Below, piece by piece: positions 6,524 to 15,561 of a stretch of DNA of 64,000 bases. The notes beneath the pieces were generated by a model. That model saw nothing but the letters and a program-made list of their open reading frames with translations, was not told the origin of the DNA and did not search any database. This stretch comes from Protula sp. h YS-2021 (Eukaryota > Annelida > Polychaeta > Sabellida > Serpulidae). The translations under genes and the position numbers were made by a program. Every line of letters begins with the position of its first letter. The stretch's first letter is position 1. The stretch lies in the NCBI GenBank assembly GCA_949752745.1, contig OX457029.1, forward strand, positions 41,294,500 through 41,358,499, written 5' to 3'.

Positions 6524-9500
6524 CTGTAATGCCCATGCGCCAAAGTGGAATAGCCATCACTCATCACATATCGCTTGTCATCAAAGGGGGAGAGAGCCAC
6601 TTTCCTCAACTTCTCCGAGAAAATCTGGTGGTCATGACTTCGAATGATATGCCCTGTGGTTATCGTTTGCGTTTGGTTGAACAAACTGTCTCTATACTGC
6701 TGATGTTTCATACGTCTTTGACACGCGCGAGTGATGCCTTTGGCCGTACGTTTTTCTTTCCCACCATATATCATACTATACATTTTCGGTCGAAGTCCAA
6801 CAAACTCTTCAATGGGAATGCCCGCCGTCTCATCTTTCATTTTCCCAAGCACTTTCTTGTTCACGTTGGAATGCAGGAAATGATCTGGGGGATAGTCACT
6901 TGTGTCGAACAAGTCGGCATCTTCCTGCATGTCTTTGTAGATATCTTCCGTTTCTATGTCATAACATAGACTGTCGGTGTCGCTGAACAAGAGTTTGGCG
7001 TCGGGATACTTGGTCATGATGTAGTTGTAATGAAAGTGGAACATGAGCACCTTGCTGAGGTCGAGAATGGTGAAACCAACTTGAATGGGTTTATCCAGAA
7101 GCAGATCCACTTTGCGTAAATGTACCGCGGTCAAATCTTCGTTGAAAATTCTAAATTTGTGGAAGGAAGGTTTGGCCACAAGTTTCTTGAACCGCTTTTC
7201 CTGGTGAACGAGTTCCACATTGATGCGCTTTCTTACATTTTCCATGGTTTTGCCAAACACCGAGTTGTTCATCAATTTGAAAAAGTCTTTCTCAAACGAG
7301 TTCTTGGCCAACTTTCTCTTTTCTGTGTTCAAGGAGATGTATTTTGCCAACCATTTGCTCTGTGCAAACATGATGGCACGATGCACCTTTGTGACTTTCA
7401 ATCCCAGTGAGACATATTGCTGTAAATTTCTATAATGAAGCACATATTTCTTCTTGTCGCACAAGTTGGGAATGAGCTTTTCACTAGGTTTACATTTCAT
7501 GTTTAGATCTTTCCGCAGCTTCTGACTATGTTCTGACAATTCTCCCACTTTGACACATTTCCGTTCTGGAGCCACTGGGTAGTGATTATGACGATCATGA
7601 ATTGAATATGGGTATTCCAAATCCACTTCTAAAATGTATCCAATCTCGTCATCTTCATCCACAGCCATAAAGTCAATGGATTCTGGCTCGCTCACCCACA
7701 TAAATCCACTTTCCGGCATGCTTTGCGACATGGCCCAGCCATACAAGTTGTTTGCATCCAGGTACGTCAAGTAGTTGGTTGGTTTCGTGGGATTGTAATC
7801 TGGTACGTAGGGGTTATTTGCTTTCGCATACTTGTGTGTGATGACAGATATTCCTCCACGTAGACCTTGTTCAACCATTTGGTACATGTCAATGTCGTTG
7901 ATCAATTCCAATTTCACCTTTGTCGCTTTTAACATGGCATCCCACGACAGTCCTGGCGCTGTATAGTAGTGAGCAGGATCTAATTCATACGTGTTGAGAC
8001 ATACGTGACGAAAGTTTTCAAACACGTCAGCCAGCAGCAACACATCTGATTTCAGGTATAGGTCATGGTATTCGCCAAATGTAGTACAGTGGAATGTCTC
8101 CCACACTTTCTGCGCATGCGCATAATCCTCATCGCTAATGTCTTCTTCACTGAGCAGACTGTAAAACTTGTCCTTGGACGGTAGTTGTGTTTCAGCAAAC
8201 TTGGATGGCTCATCCACGTAATCGTAGGGGTACACTCCCTTTCTCAACAGTAACTCTTGTTGGTCACTATCGTGAATGTGTGACGTCATGTGATAAAAGT
8301 TGTCTTTCCCTTCTGCTGCCAGGTTGGAGACCAACTTCTGTAGAGAAGTACTCATGAACTGATAACTGTCCGTAAATTTCAGATTGCTCATGGTGAATGC
8401 AATATATTTCTCAACGGTGTTGGGAATGACTGTAATCCTTTCGTTTTTGAACTTTCCAATTTCTTCCATGATCAAATGGCTGTCATAGCCTCGTAAATTG
8501 TGGAAAAACACAGGAATGATGAAAGAATCTTCAACATCCTGCTTATCCTTTCGAAGTCGAAATTGTAAATTGCATTCATTATGTGCAGCTCCGCGGTATT
8601 TGCCATTGATATGGTCATGATCTCTCACATGATCTGCTCCTAGAGGCTCATGACAAATGTAACAATCTGTGGCGTTCTTATAATGCTCTTCATCTTCATG
8701 AGTCATCACCATTTTCTTTTTCTGCTGTAGACCATGCACAATACGATCACGTTCATATACCATATGGTCTAAAAAGACTTTCACAGCATTATCGCCTCGA
8801 TACAGGACTGGCGCACGTGTATCATATTGGCTGACAACCACATAGGCAAAGCTGTTTGGACGATGATGCTGATACTTGTCTCCTTCATGCTTTTTCGTGA
8901 AACATTCAAAGTCCGCATAAATGACAAACGGCGCTCGCTGTTGTTTGGCTACATTCTTGAACTTGATGAAGGGTTCCTTGGGGAATGATAAACGTTGTGC
9001 TCCGTGCTTGCCACACACTTCACGATGCTTGTCTAACAGATCTTGTCGCCTAAACCCGTGAAGACAGTTGAAACAATAAAAAGCTGCAGCCTTGTGCTTT
9101 GATCGATAAGCCATCAGTCTGCTGAAATTCTTGATGAGGCAGTAATGTCTTGTCTTGTCATTGCTAATCAAAAGTAAGTTGATTTCTCTCGCGCTGTTGG
9201 TGCTGGTGTTTCGGCTGAGTTGTATCGGAACAACGACATCATGTTCATATCCAAACACGTTAATGGATACATCATTCTCCTTTTCAAACTTTGGAATGTC
9301 TGTAATCGGTGTTGGAAATGTCATGCCTTCCACCTTCAATTCGTTCTCAAATGGTGTGTAATGACTCACGCGGCAAGGACTGTTTGTTGAAGGGTGAAGG
9401 TGAGCCAATACAGACCATAAGAAGCACTTGTTGTCTTTATTCTGAATGTTTAACACACCTTTTGTACTCTGTACTTTCTTCGGTAGTGGGATAAAACTGC

Positions 9501-10254
9501 TCGCTTCCAGTGGCGCTGACGTAGCTGTATGCACTTCAATGAATAACATGTTATCCAACACCCAGCCAGAGCCTTGTCGCTCATGTTCATCAAACCCGGT
9601 AAATAATTCTTTATAGGCTTCTGGCAAGTCCTTCTCAATATCTGTTGGATTGTATGCTGCATACGTTGGACTACTGATGAAGGCATTATCCACTTGTTCT
9701 ACCATCACGCCTTCAACATTTGGTGTCATTTTCTTGAAGCGTGCATGTACCACAATGTACCATTTCATGCCACGGTTTAACGTCTCTAGCAAATGTCTCT
9801 TGATTCTATTCTCTTGTTGTCGCATTTCGAGTAGCAAATCCGATCCATCTTCAGGCTCAAACCGTCTTTCCTGTGCGTTTTCACCAAGACTCACTCTTCT
9901 GCCTCTGCCTACTTGTCCTGTCTCTTTCTTTCTTTGTTCTTCATGAGACACATTTTCCATCTCAACACATGCATGCGTCTCAAACGCATCCAAAGATGGA
10001 AATATTTTAATACATTCACCGCAGAGGACTGGATCAGGTCTGTCAACATCATCTTGTAAGGTCTTTCGTCTCTTGGCTTCAATCTGCTCAACAAGCTCTT
10101 CACGAGCACGTTTCAACCTAGCTGGTTTACATCTATGTGTCACGAACACTTCCAGAGATGGAAATGTCACATCACAATCATGACAGTAGACTGTTGCCAT
10201 CGTTGTTGTTTCATCAACTGCTAGAACTGAAATGAAGTAAAATATACGTTTCAC
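6517..10254 (-). CDS. protein-primed family B DNA polymerase
   Basis: This 1245-residue ORF encodes the Polinton/adintovirus replicative polymerase. In order: two C2H2-like fingers (CHDCDVTFPSLEVFVTHRC about 24-42; CGECIKIFPSLDAFETHAC about 78-96) and a conserved N-terminal region with Cys277 and His371. Then exonuclease motif I (YADFE, D448/E450), an endonuclease VII-like zinc finger (C531, C534, C561 with DHDH at 545-548), Exo II (HNLRGYD, N586/D591) and Exo III (YLKSD, Y733/D737). Last come polymerase motif A (YLDANNLYG, D833), motif B (FKLMNNSVFGKT, about 992-1003) and motif C (FSDTDS, D1092/D1094). All catalytic residues are present and the frame is open. The first ATG lies only 7 bp beyond a TATA box, so Met19 (codon starting 10200) or a spliced start is more likely. 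Confidence 0.93.
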   Translation of the reverse strand: MKRIFYFISVLAVDETTTMATVYCHDCDVTFPSLEVFVTHRCKPARLKRAREELVEQIEAKRRKTLQDDVDRPDPVLCGECIKIFPSLDAFETHACVEMENVSHEEQRKKETGQVGRGRRVSLGENAQERRFEPEDGSDLLLEMRQQENRIKRHLLETLNRGMKWYIVVHARFKKMTPNVEGVMVEQVDNAFISSPTYAAYNPTDIEKDLPEAYKELFTGFDEHERQGSGWVLDNMLFIEVHTATSAPLEASSFIPLPKKVQSTKGVLNIQNKDNKCFLWSVLAHLHPSTNSPCRVSHYTPFENELKVEGMTFPTPITDIPKFEKENDVSINVFGYEHDVVVPIQLSRNTSTNSAREINLLLISNDKTRHYCLIKNFSRLMAYRSKHKAAAFYCFNCLHGFRRQDLLDKHREVCGKHGAQRLSFPKEPFIKFKNVAKQQRAPFVIYADFECFTKKHEGDKYQHHRPNSFAYVVVSQYDTRAPVLYRGDNAVKVFLDHMVYERDRIVHGLQQKKKMVMTHEDEEHYKNATDCYICHEPLGADHVRDHDHINGKYRGAAHNECNLQFRLRKDKQDVEDSFIIPVFFHNLRGYDSHLIMEEIGKFKNERITVIPNTVEKYIAFTMSNLKFTDSYQFMSTSLQKLVSNLAAEGKDNFYHMTSHIHDSDQQELLLRKGVYPYDYVDEPSKFAETQLPSKDKFYSLLSEEDISDEDYAHAQKVWETFHCTTFGEYHDLYLKSDVLLLADVFENFRHVCLNTYELDPAHYYTAPGLSWDAMLKATKVKLELINDIDMYQMVEQGLRGGISVITHKYAKANNPYVPDYNPTKPTNYLTYLDANNLYGWAMSQSMPESGFMWVSEPESIDFMAVDEDDEIGYILEVDLEYPYSIHDRHNHYPVAPERKCVKVGELSEHSQKLRKDLNMKCKPSEKLIPNLCDKKKYVLHYRNLQQYVSLGLKVTKVHRAIMFAQSKWLAKYISLNTEKRKLAKNSFEKDFFKLMNNSVFGKTMENVRKRINVELVHQEKRFKKLVAKPSFHKFRIFNEDLTAVHLRKVDLLLDKPIQVGFTILDLSKVLMFHFHYNYIMTKYPDAKLLFSDTDSLCYDIETEDIYKDMQEDADLFDTSDYPPDHFLHSNVNKKVLGKMKDETAGIPIEEFVGLRPKMYSMIYGGKEKRTAKGITRACQRRMKHQQYRDSLFNQTQTITTGHIIRSHDHQIFSEKLRKVALSPFDDKRYVMSDGYSTLAHGHYSI

Positions 10255-10260
10255 TCTTCC

Positions 10261-10267
10261 TTTTATA
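10261..10267 (-). promoter_or_regulatory. proximal TATA box upstream of DNA polymerase
   Basis: TATAAAA on the minus strand is followed by GGAAGAGTGAAAC. Initiation 25-30 bp downstream would fall near 10238, inside the ORF, favouring translation from Met19 (codon 10200-10198). Confidence 0.55.
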
Positions 10268-10336
10268 CCACTTCAATGGTGTGTTAACTCAGCAGAATGT
10301 ATCACTAGTTGACTAGTTGACATGTTTCACTCATGC

Positions 10337-10343
10337 TTTTATA
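10337..10343 (-). promoter_or_regulatory. second copy of the polymerase TATA module
   Basis: AGTATAAAAGCATGAGTGAAAC on the minus strand repeats the proximal module (GGTATAAAAGGAAGAGTGAAAC) 76 bp farther upstream. The duplication is seen directly; use as an alternative promoter is inferred. Confidence 0.45.
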
Positions 10344-10739
10344 CTACTTCCATGTAATCAAAATATGGTGTGTAACTTGTTTCAAAAATTGTTCAAAAAT
10401 GTTGACTCAGCAGAATTTTACTTGTGTATATGAATATCTCACTTACAGTTGTACAGCTGTACTGCTGCACAGCAGAGACATCTAGCGGTGAAGTTAAATG
10501 GTCTGCCAAATGGTATTCATCCGCGAAGAAGCACTGTAATGGTGAAATTTTCAGTCAACTATAACGAAAGTTATAACGAAAGTTATCACAATTTTAAGTT
10601 AAAATGGCGGTAAAAATGCATACAGCCAGCTGCGCAAATAGCCTATGATCATGTTAAAACTTTACATAAAACTGAATCAAATGGTGAAATGTTCATATAA
10701 ATCGACCAAGTATAACGAAAGGTATTGTTTTACAAAGTT

Positions 10740-11232
10740 TCAATTAAGCAAATAACCAAAGTTTGTTTACAAAGTTTGTTTACAAAGTTTGTTTACAAAG
10801 TTTGTTTACAAAGTTTGTTTACAAAGTTTGTTTACAAAGTTTCAATTAAGCAAATAACCAAAGTTTGTTTATAAAGTTTGTTTACAAAGTTTGTTTATAA
10901 AGTTTGTTTACAAATTTTGTTTATAAAGTTTGCTTACAAATTTTGTTTATAAAGTTTGTTTACAAATTTTGTTTACAAAGTTTGTTTACAAATTATATTT
11001 ATAAAGTTTGTTTATAAAGTTTGTTTACAAATTTTGTTTATAAAGTTTGTTTACAAATTTTGTTTATAAAGTTTGTTTACAAAGTTTGTTTACAAATTTT
11101 GTTTATAAAGTTTGTTTATAAAGTTTGTTTACAAAGTTTGTTTACAAATTTTGTTTACAAAGTTTGTTTACAAAGTTTGTTTATAAAGTTTGTTTACAAA
11201 GTTTGTTTACAAAGTTCACTTTTTATTTATAA
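10740..11232. repeat. 13-bp tandem array TTTGTTTACAAAG
   Basis: More than 30 near-perfect 13-base units (TTTGTTTACAAAG and the variants TTTGTTTATAAAG and TTTGTTTACAAAT) run for almost 500 bp. Each typical unit contains TGTTTAC, the reverse complement of the forkhead core GTAAACA. The array lies inside the inferred first intron of the polymerase. The plus-strand ORF at 11021-11293 is a repeat artefact. Confidence 0.9.
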
Positions 11233-11251
11233 AGTTTCAATAAACACTTAC

Positions 11252-11276
11252 CGAAATAGTTGTCACTGGATGCCAT
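11252..11276 (-). other. candidate spliced leader exon of DNA polymerase
   Basis: On the minus strand an ATG at 11276-11274 opens eight codons plus one base, ending at 11252 in front of a consensus donor, GTAAGT. Unspliced, the frame stops after 17 codons. A good acceptor (TTACTTCATTTCAG) ends at 10227. Joining donor to acceptor keeps the polymerase frame exactly in phase 1. A TATATAA box at 11375-11369 would place initiation about 65 bp upstream of this ATG. The intron would contain the 13-bp array and both proximal TATA modules. All of this is inferred from motif geometry; no transcript evidence is available. Confidence 0.45.
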
Positions 11277-11330
11277 CCCTTGATCTGATGTGATCCAATT
11301 GTAGTTCTACAACTTGTACTTCCTTGCTCC

Positions 11331-11376
11331 ACTCACCGAAATGACTGTCACTGCTGGATGCTCATCCCTTATATAC
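11331..11376 (-). promoter_or_regulatory. distal TATA box and duplicated leader/donor module
   Basis: TATATAAG lies at 11375-11369, followed by a module (GGATGAGCATCCAGCAGTGA, then ATTTCG and the donor GTGAGT at 11336-11331). This module is closely repeated 85 bp downstream as the leader exon and donor at 11276-11246. Two tandem copies of the same donor context are seen directly. Confidence 0.45.
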
Positions 11377-11420
11377 CCCTCTGATGGAACTGAAGCTGAC
11401 TTGACAGAATGTTGCTCGCC

Positions 11421-11552
11421 TGGTGGGGGGGGGGGGGGGGGTCGGGGGGGGGGGGGGTCGGTCGACCCAAAAAATGAAAAATGTTCAGAATCGTCTGAAA
11501 CGGATAAATATGCAAAAATCACAATTTCGAGGGGGGGGGGGGGGGGGGAGGT
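11421..11552. repeat. poly-G tracts
   Basis: Two long G runs (about 11421-11458 and 11531-11549) bracket a TCGGTCGACCC segment. The long glycine- and proline-rich ORFs across them are artefacts of the runs. They may mark the right boundary of the viral element or a later insertion. Confidence 0.7.
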
Positions 11553-11639
11553 CATCACTTTTTAGGATCTGTCATCACTTTTTAGGGTCTGTTGCCATGG
11601 TTACACTGATTGACAGGTGGAGTTCGTTGGCTTCATGAT

Positions 11640-11905
11640 GATTGACTCGGCCAACACTTTCAAGCAACTTTCGCTCCAGACAGTATGACCTCATTATGAC
11701 GTCATCATGACGTCATTATCACGTCATGGATGGCCGCGCCTATCCTAACGCTTATCATGACTTCCGCTCCAGACAACACTTCCGGTCCAGACGCTATGAC
11801 GTCACTTCCAGACAGTATGACGTCACAAAGTGACCCAGAAATCCGCTCCAGACATGATGACGTCATTTCCAGACAGTATGACGTCACAAAGTGACCCAGA
11901 ACCCC
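11640..11905. repeat. CRE-like (TGACGTCA) palindrome cluster in a direct repeat
   Basis: At least six full TGACGTCA palindromes occur in about 260 bp, several inside a direct repeat of the phrase TTCCAGACAGTATGACGTCA followed by CAAAGTGACCCAGAA. TGACGTCA is the binding site of CREB/ATF-type factors. Seen directly; regulatory use is unknown. Confidence 0.6.
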
Positions 11906-12791
11906 CCTTTTCCTACTACTCATGTAGGCAAGAACTATTTCTGGGATGAGGAAGAATTTTATGTCATGATGGATGCAGATATCATAACATCCCAGTGCTA
12001 TCATATTCATGTTCATGTTTATTTTACTGGCGATCTGTGTGTTTATAAGGCCTCAAGCATTATTTAGTTTGTATTAATTCTATACACACATTGCCATTTT
12101 CCACCCGTCAAAACCAACACAAAACTGCTTGATTTGTCTTTATTCGAATTGTTTTTGAACCTAAAATAATCTTACCAGTTGACTTTTTCTATGAAAAAAA
12201 TGCATAGAAATAGCAAACATGAATTTTTATCATGATATACGGATATAATCAAGTTCTTTTCCTTTTATTTCAGAGTCTATCTAAAAATAAACAACTAAAG
12301 GTATCAGCCACGAATGTTGAATGTTTTTTCTTGGGATGGCGACGGGAAGGATATGGTATGTGGGTGTTGTGATGTAATACTCATTAAAAACTTGTGTTTA
12401 TAATGAGAATGGGTAAACATACTAAATATGTGTATTTAGAATGTTTTGCAAACATAATAGATCCAAACTTTGATAGTGAGAAAATAATTAAGAAATTGTA
12501 GAAAAGACAACACGCTTAAAATGAAAGCAACAGTTATGTAGTGAGATAAAATTTCATTTTAGACTAAACATTTGTTCATCTGTTTAATATCACAAACTAG
12601 AACAGAAATGTAAAATTAACCAAGCGCATTTTTGAAAAAAAAAAAACTCGATTGCTCATCTCAGTTGATATTTAAACATGATATTTCTTAAAGTGCATTT
12701 CCTTGTTTAGAACTAAACTGTTGCAACAGAAAATATATTTCAATCACCACAGTTACGTAGCTTAAACTGGCCTACTGTCCAGCACTCACCT
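11906..12791. other. AT-rich stretch without recognised features
   Basis: I see no gene, tandem repeat or mobile-element end here on either strand. Confidence 0.6.
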
Positions 12792-14269
12792 TATTCCCAC
12801 TTGGTATTGAAAATACCAAATGGGGATAGATTGCCTCGAATTCTTCACCTATTTTTTCATCCCTTTTTTATATATTTTTTTCTTCTTCCCCCGAATCGGT
12901 TTCCAGACATCTCCTCTAAGACCACTTGGCACATGTATGGAGGGTCATCCGAGGTGTTGCACCTGATAAAAATGTTTGACCTTTCCTTACTGGTTAAGGT
13001 CAAATCTCGAAAAAGATCAATCGGTTTTCAGATATCTACAGCAAGGCTGTTGAAGCTAGAAAAGCCAAACTTGGCACATATATAAAGGGCGATGTGATCT
13101 GCAGCACACGAAAAAATTTGACCTAGACCTTGAAGGTCAAGGTCAAATCGCGAAAAACGTAATTTAAGAAAAACAATGATTTATCAAAACGGTAAGAGAG
13201 AGAGCAATTCTGACCTCATTTTCGACCTCCACCCCCTATACTACGATACGTAAGCTATAACTTCTGGTGTCCTTGATCTCCAGGTCACTTTCGAGCCCCA
13301 AACCGGAAGTTGGCCTTTATCTCGAAAACGGTAAGAGATAGAGCAATTCTGATCTCATTTTCGACCTCCACCCCTATACGACGATACGTGAGGTATAACT
13401 TCTGGTGTCCTTGACCTCCAGGTCACTTTCGAGCCCCAAACCGGAAGTTGGCCTTTATCTCAAAAACGGTAAGAGACAGAGCAATTGTGACCTCATTTTT
13501 GACCTTCACCCCCTATACGACGATACGTAAGGTATAATTCCGGTGTTCTTGACCTCCAGGTCAATTTTGAGCCCACACCGGAAGTTGACCTTTATCTCGA
13601 AAACGGTAAGAGATAGAGCAGTCGGTTTCCAGACATCTTCTCCAAGACCGCTGAAGCTAGACCAACAGAACTTGGCATATGTATGGAGGGTCATCTGGAA
13701 GTTGGCCTTAATCTCAAAAACGGTAAGAGACAGAGCAATTGTGACCTCATTTTTGACCTTCACCCCCTATACGACGATACGTACTGTATAATTTCCGGTG
13801 TTCTTGACCTCCAGGTCACTTTCGAGCTCCAAACCGGAAGTTGGCCTTTATTTCGAAACGGTAAGAGATAGAGCAATTCTGACCTCATTTCTGACCTTCA
13901 CCCCCTATACGACGATACGTAAGGCATGACTCCCGGTGCCCTTGACCTCCAGGTCAATTTTGAGCCCACACCGGAAGTTGACCTTTATCTCGAAAACGGT
14001 AAGAGATAGAGCAGTCGGTTTCCAGACATCTTCTCCAAGACCGCTGAAACTTGACCAACCAAACTTGGCATATGTATGGAGGGTCATCTGAAGTGGTGCA
14101 CCTGCTAAAAATTTTTGGCCTTGATCTTATTAGTATAGTTGGTAGTACTTAGGGGGATGTCCTACATTCAGACATGTGAAAATTGTTGACAAATAGTAAT
14201 ATCATCTACCTTCCGTTTTAAGTTATCATTCCAAGTAGGGTCTAATTCGCTGTGCGAATTTCGGTCTAG
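12792..14269. mobile_element. Helentron/pearl-like non-autonomous element with 138-bp tandem core
   Basis: The left end is TATTCCCACTTGGTAT followed by a hairpin (GGTATTGAAAATACC). The right end is a short hairpin (AATTCGCTGTGCGAATT) then TCGGTCTAG, with T flanking both sides. The core holds about seven units of 138 bp (CGGTAAGAGA recurs at about 13190, 13329, 13467, 13604, 13721, 13859 and 13997), the fifth one short. The same ends occur at 26884-27644. A terminal hairpin, insertion between T residues, no target duplication and a tandem core fit the Helentron-associated/pearl class. The class assignment is inference. Confidence 0.6.
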
Positions 14270-15561
14270 TTTTCATATTGAGATCTTACAAAGTTTCAGT
14301 GTAAAACTAAGATAATATTAACATATTTACATTTTATTTGATAATTGTATTACTTAGGTAGTTTAGTTTGCTGTCTACTGTAGAATTCACTGCTTGTAGT
14401 CAAGACACAATGTAACAGCTGCAGAGAAATGAAACATGCTTATTGTAGCCAAAACATTTATTCAAAGAAGTGTTCCCAGATGAAAAATGGCTGCTTATAT
14501 TTATCTTTGCTTTCGGATTAAAAGCATTTCATGGGCCCAAGAAGTGCTGTATGAAATCACCCATCAACGAGTCGCGACATAATGCTTATGAAATGGCTTT
14601 TGGGGAACAGTAACTCATCTGTTCTGCTGGCTATTGCATTAATAAAACAACCGTGGGCATACAACAAATGACAATATCGTAGCGGTAGTCCTGAAAATAG
14701 AATAAGACATGCTCATCCCCTGCCATATTAAGATAATCAGCAGTTTTATCATAGACACCTTTAAGCATCTTATAATCAATATATATGGTGCCATTTTGAC
14801 ACTTATTTATTAATTTTGATGGCTTTTGGATTGTTATTGCTGACAAGTAGAGCTAACAGTATAATAATTTCTTGTGATTCATTTGGTTTGAACAAGTGCA
14901 CAAACATTTCTAGATTTTGTACATTGGCCTGCCTACACAATTGTTGCTCGAAAATAGTTTCGTCATACTTATTGTTGTTAATTACAAAGTGATTCATTTG
15001 CTATTGGTGTTGAAATGATGGCCCTTTACTGCAAACTTATGTAATGATCAATTTATGAAACTCATTGAACTGCAAGAGAAAAGTTTACAAAAGGTAAAAA
15101 TAGGCCCAAAGTCCATGTTTTTAACATTTTAGGATTTAAATATAAAAACTTAACAAAACACATTTTTACTTAAAATAGACATGGGAGTTATAGTACCGGT
15201 GTTGTACTAAATTCTAAGTATTTAGAAATCTTGACTATTCAAAAGCAAATAGTTTACCTGCTTAAACACAATAAAACTAAGGATGGTAAATAAATAATGC
15301 TCTGAAATTAACAAGTGCTTCAATGAATTTTAAGCAATTATTTCAAAAGTGCTATAAAAGTAATGAAAATCATGTCACATTTTACATTAATTCTTGGATA
15401 AATATACCGCCAAACTAGGTTGTCTAAAGTTCTCGTAAAGGTGGCCAATGTCGTAAAGGTGGCCAATGTCGTAAAGGGGGCCAATGTCGTAAAGGGGGCC
15501 AATGTCGTTAAGGGGGCCAATGAATTTCATTTTTCATTCTCACATTAAGCAGTGGGAAGTA
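14270..15561. other. non-coding AT-rich stretch with one short tandem repeat
   Basis: Apart from the 18-bp repeat at 15434-15522, I see no gene or element here. Confidence 0.6.
15434..15522. repeat. 18-bp tandem repeat CGTAAAGGTGGCCAATGT
   Basis: Five copies with few substitutions. The minus-strand threonine-rich ORF at 15338-15520 is its translation and is not considered a gene. Confidence 0.85.

Larger units (their letters stand above)
1..11420. mobile_element. Polinton/Maverick (adintovirus-like) integrated element, left end outside window
   Basis: A compact block of at least 13 ORFs carries the morphogenesis set of Polintons and adintoviruses: FtsK/HerA-type packaging ATPase, penton, double-jelly-roll major capsid protein, adenain-like protease and protein-primed family B polymerase. 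Rightward genes occupy 10-4675 and leftward genes 5078-10254; the two blocks converge on an AT-rich repeat. Genes are tightly packed with 4-bp ATGA overlaps, unlike the surrounding animal DNA. The element is cut by the window at its left end. No retroviral-type integrase and no terminal inverted repeat can be identified inside the window. The right limit is set where element-like promoter modules stop, at the poly-G tract near 11.42 kb, and is approximate. Confidence 0.88.

Noticed and set aside
6529..9946. Several ORFs opposite the DNA polymerase gene
   Set aside because: Shadows of a well-supported conserved gene on the other strand; no family features of their own.
11021..11293. 90-codon ORF with repeated FVYKVCLQ
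   Set aside because: Translation of the 13-bp TTTGTTTACAAAG array; no independent coding signal.
11307..11638. Glycine- and proline-rich ORFs on both strands
   Set aside because: Caused by the poly-G tracts; open on several frames simultaneously.
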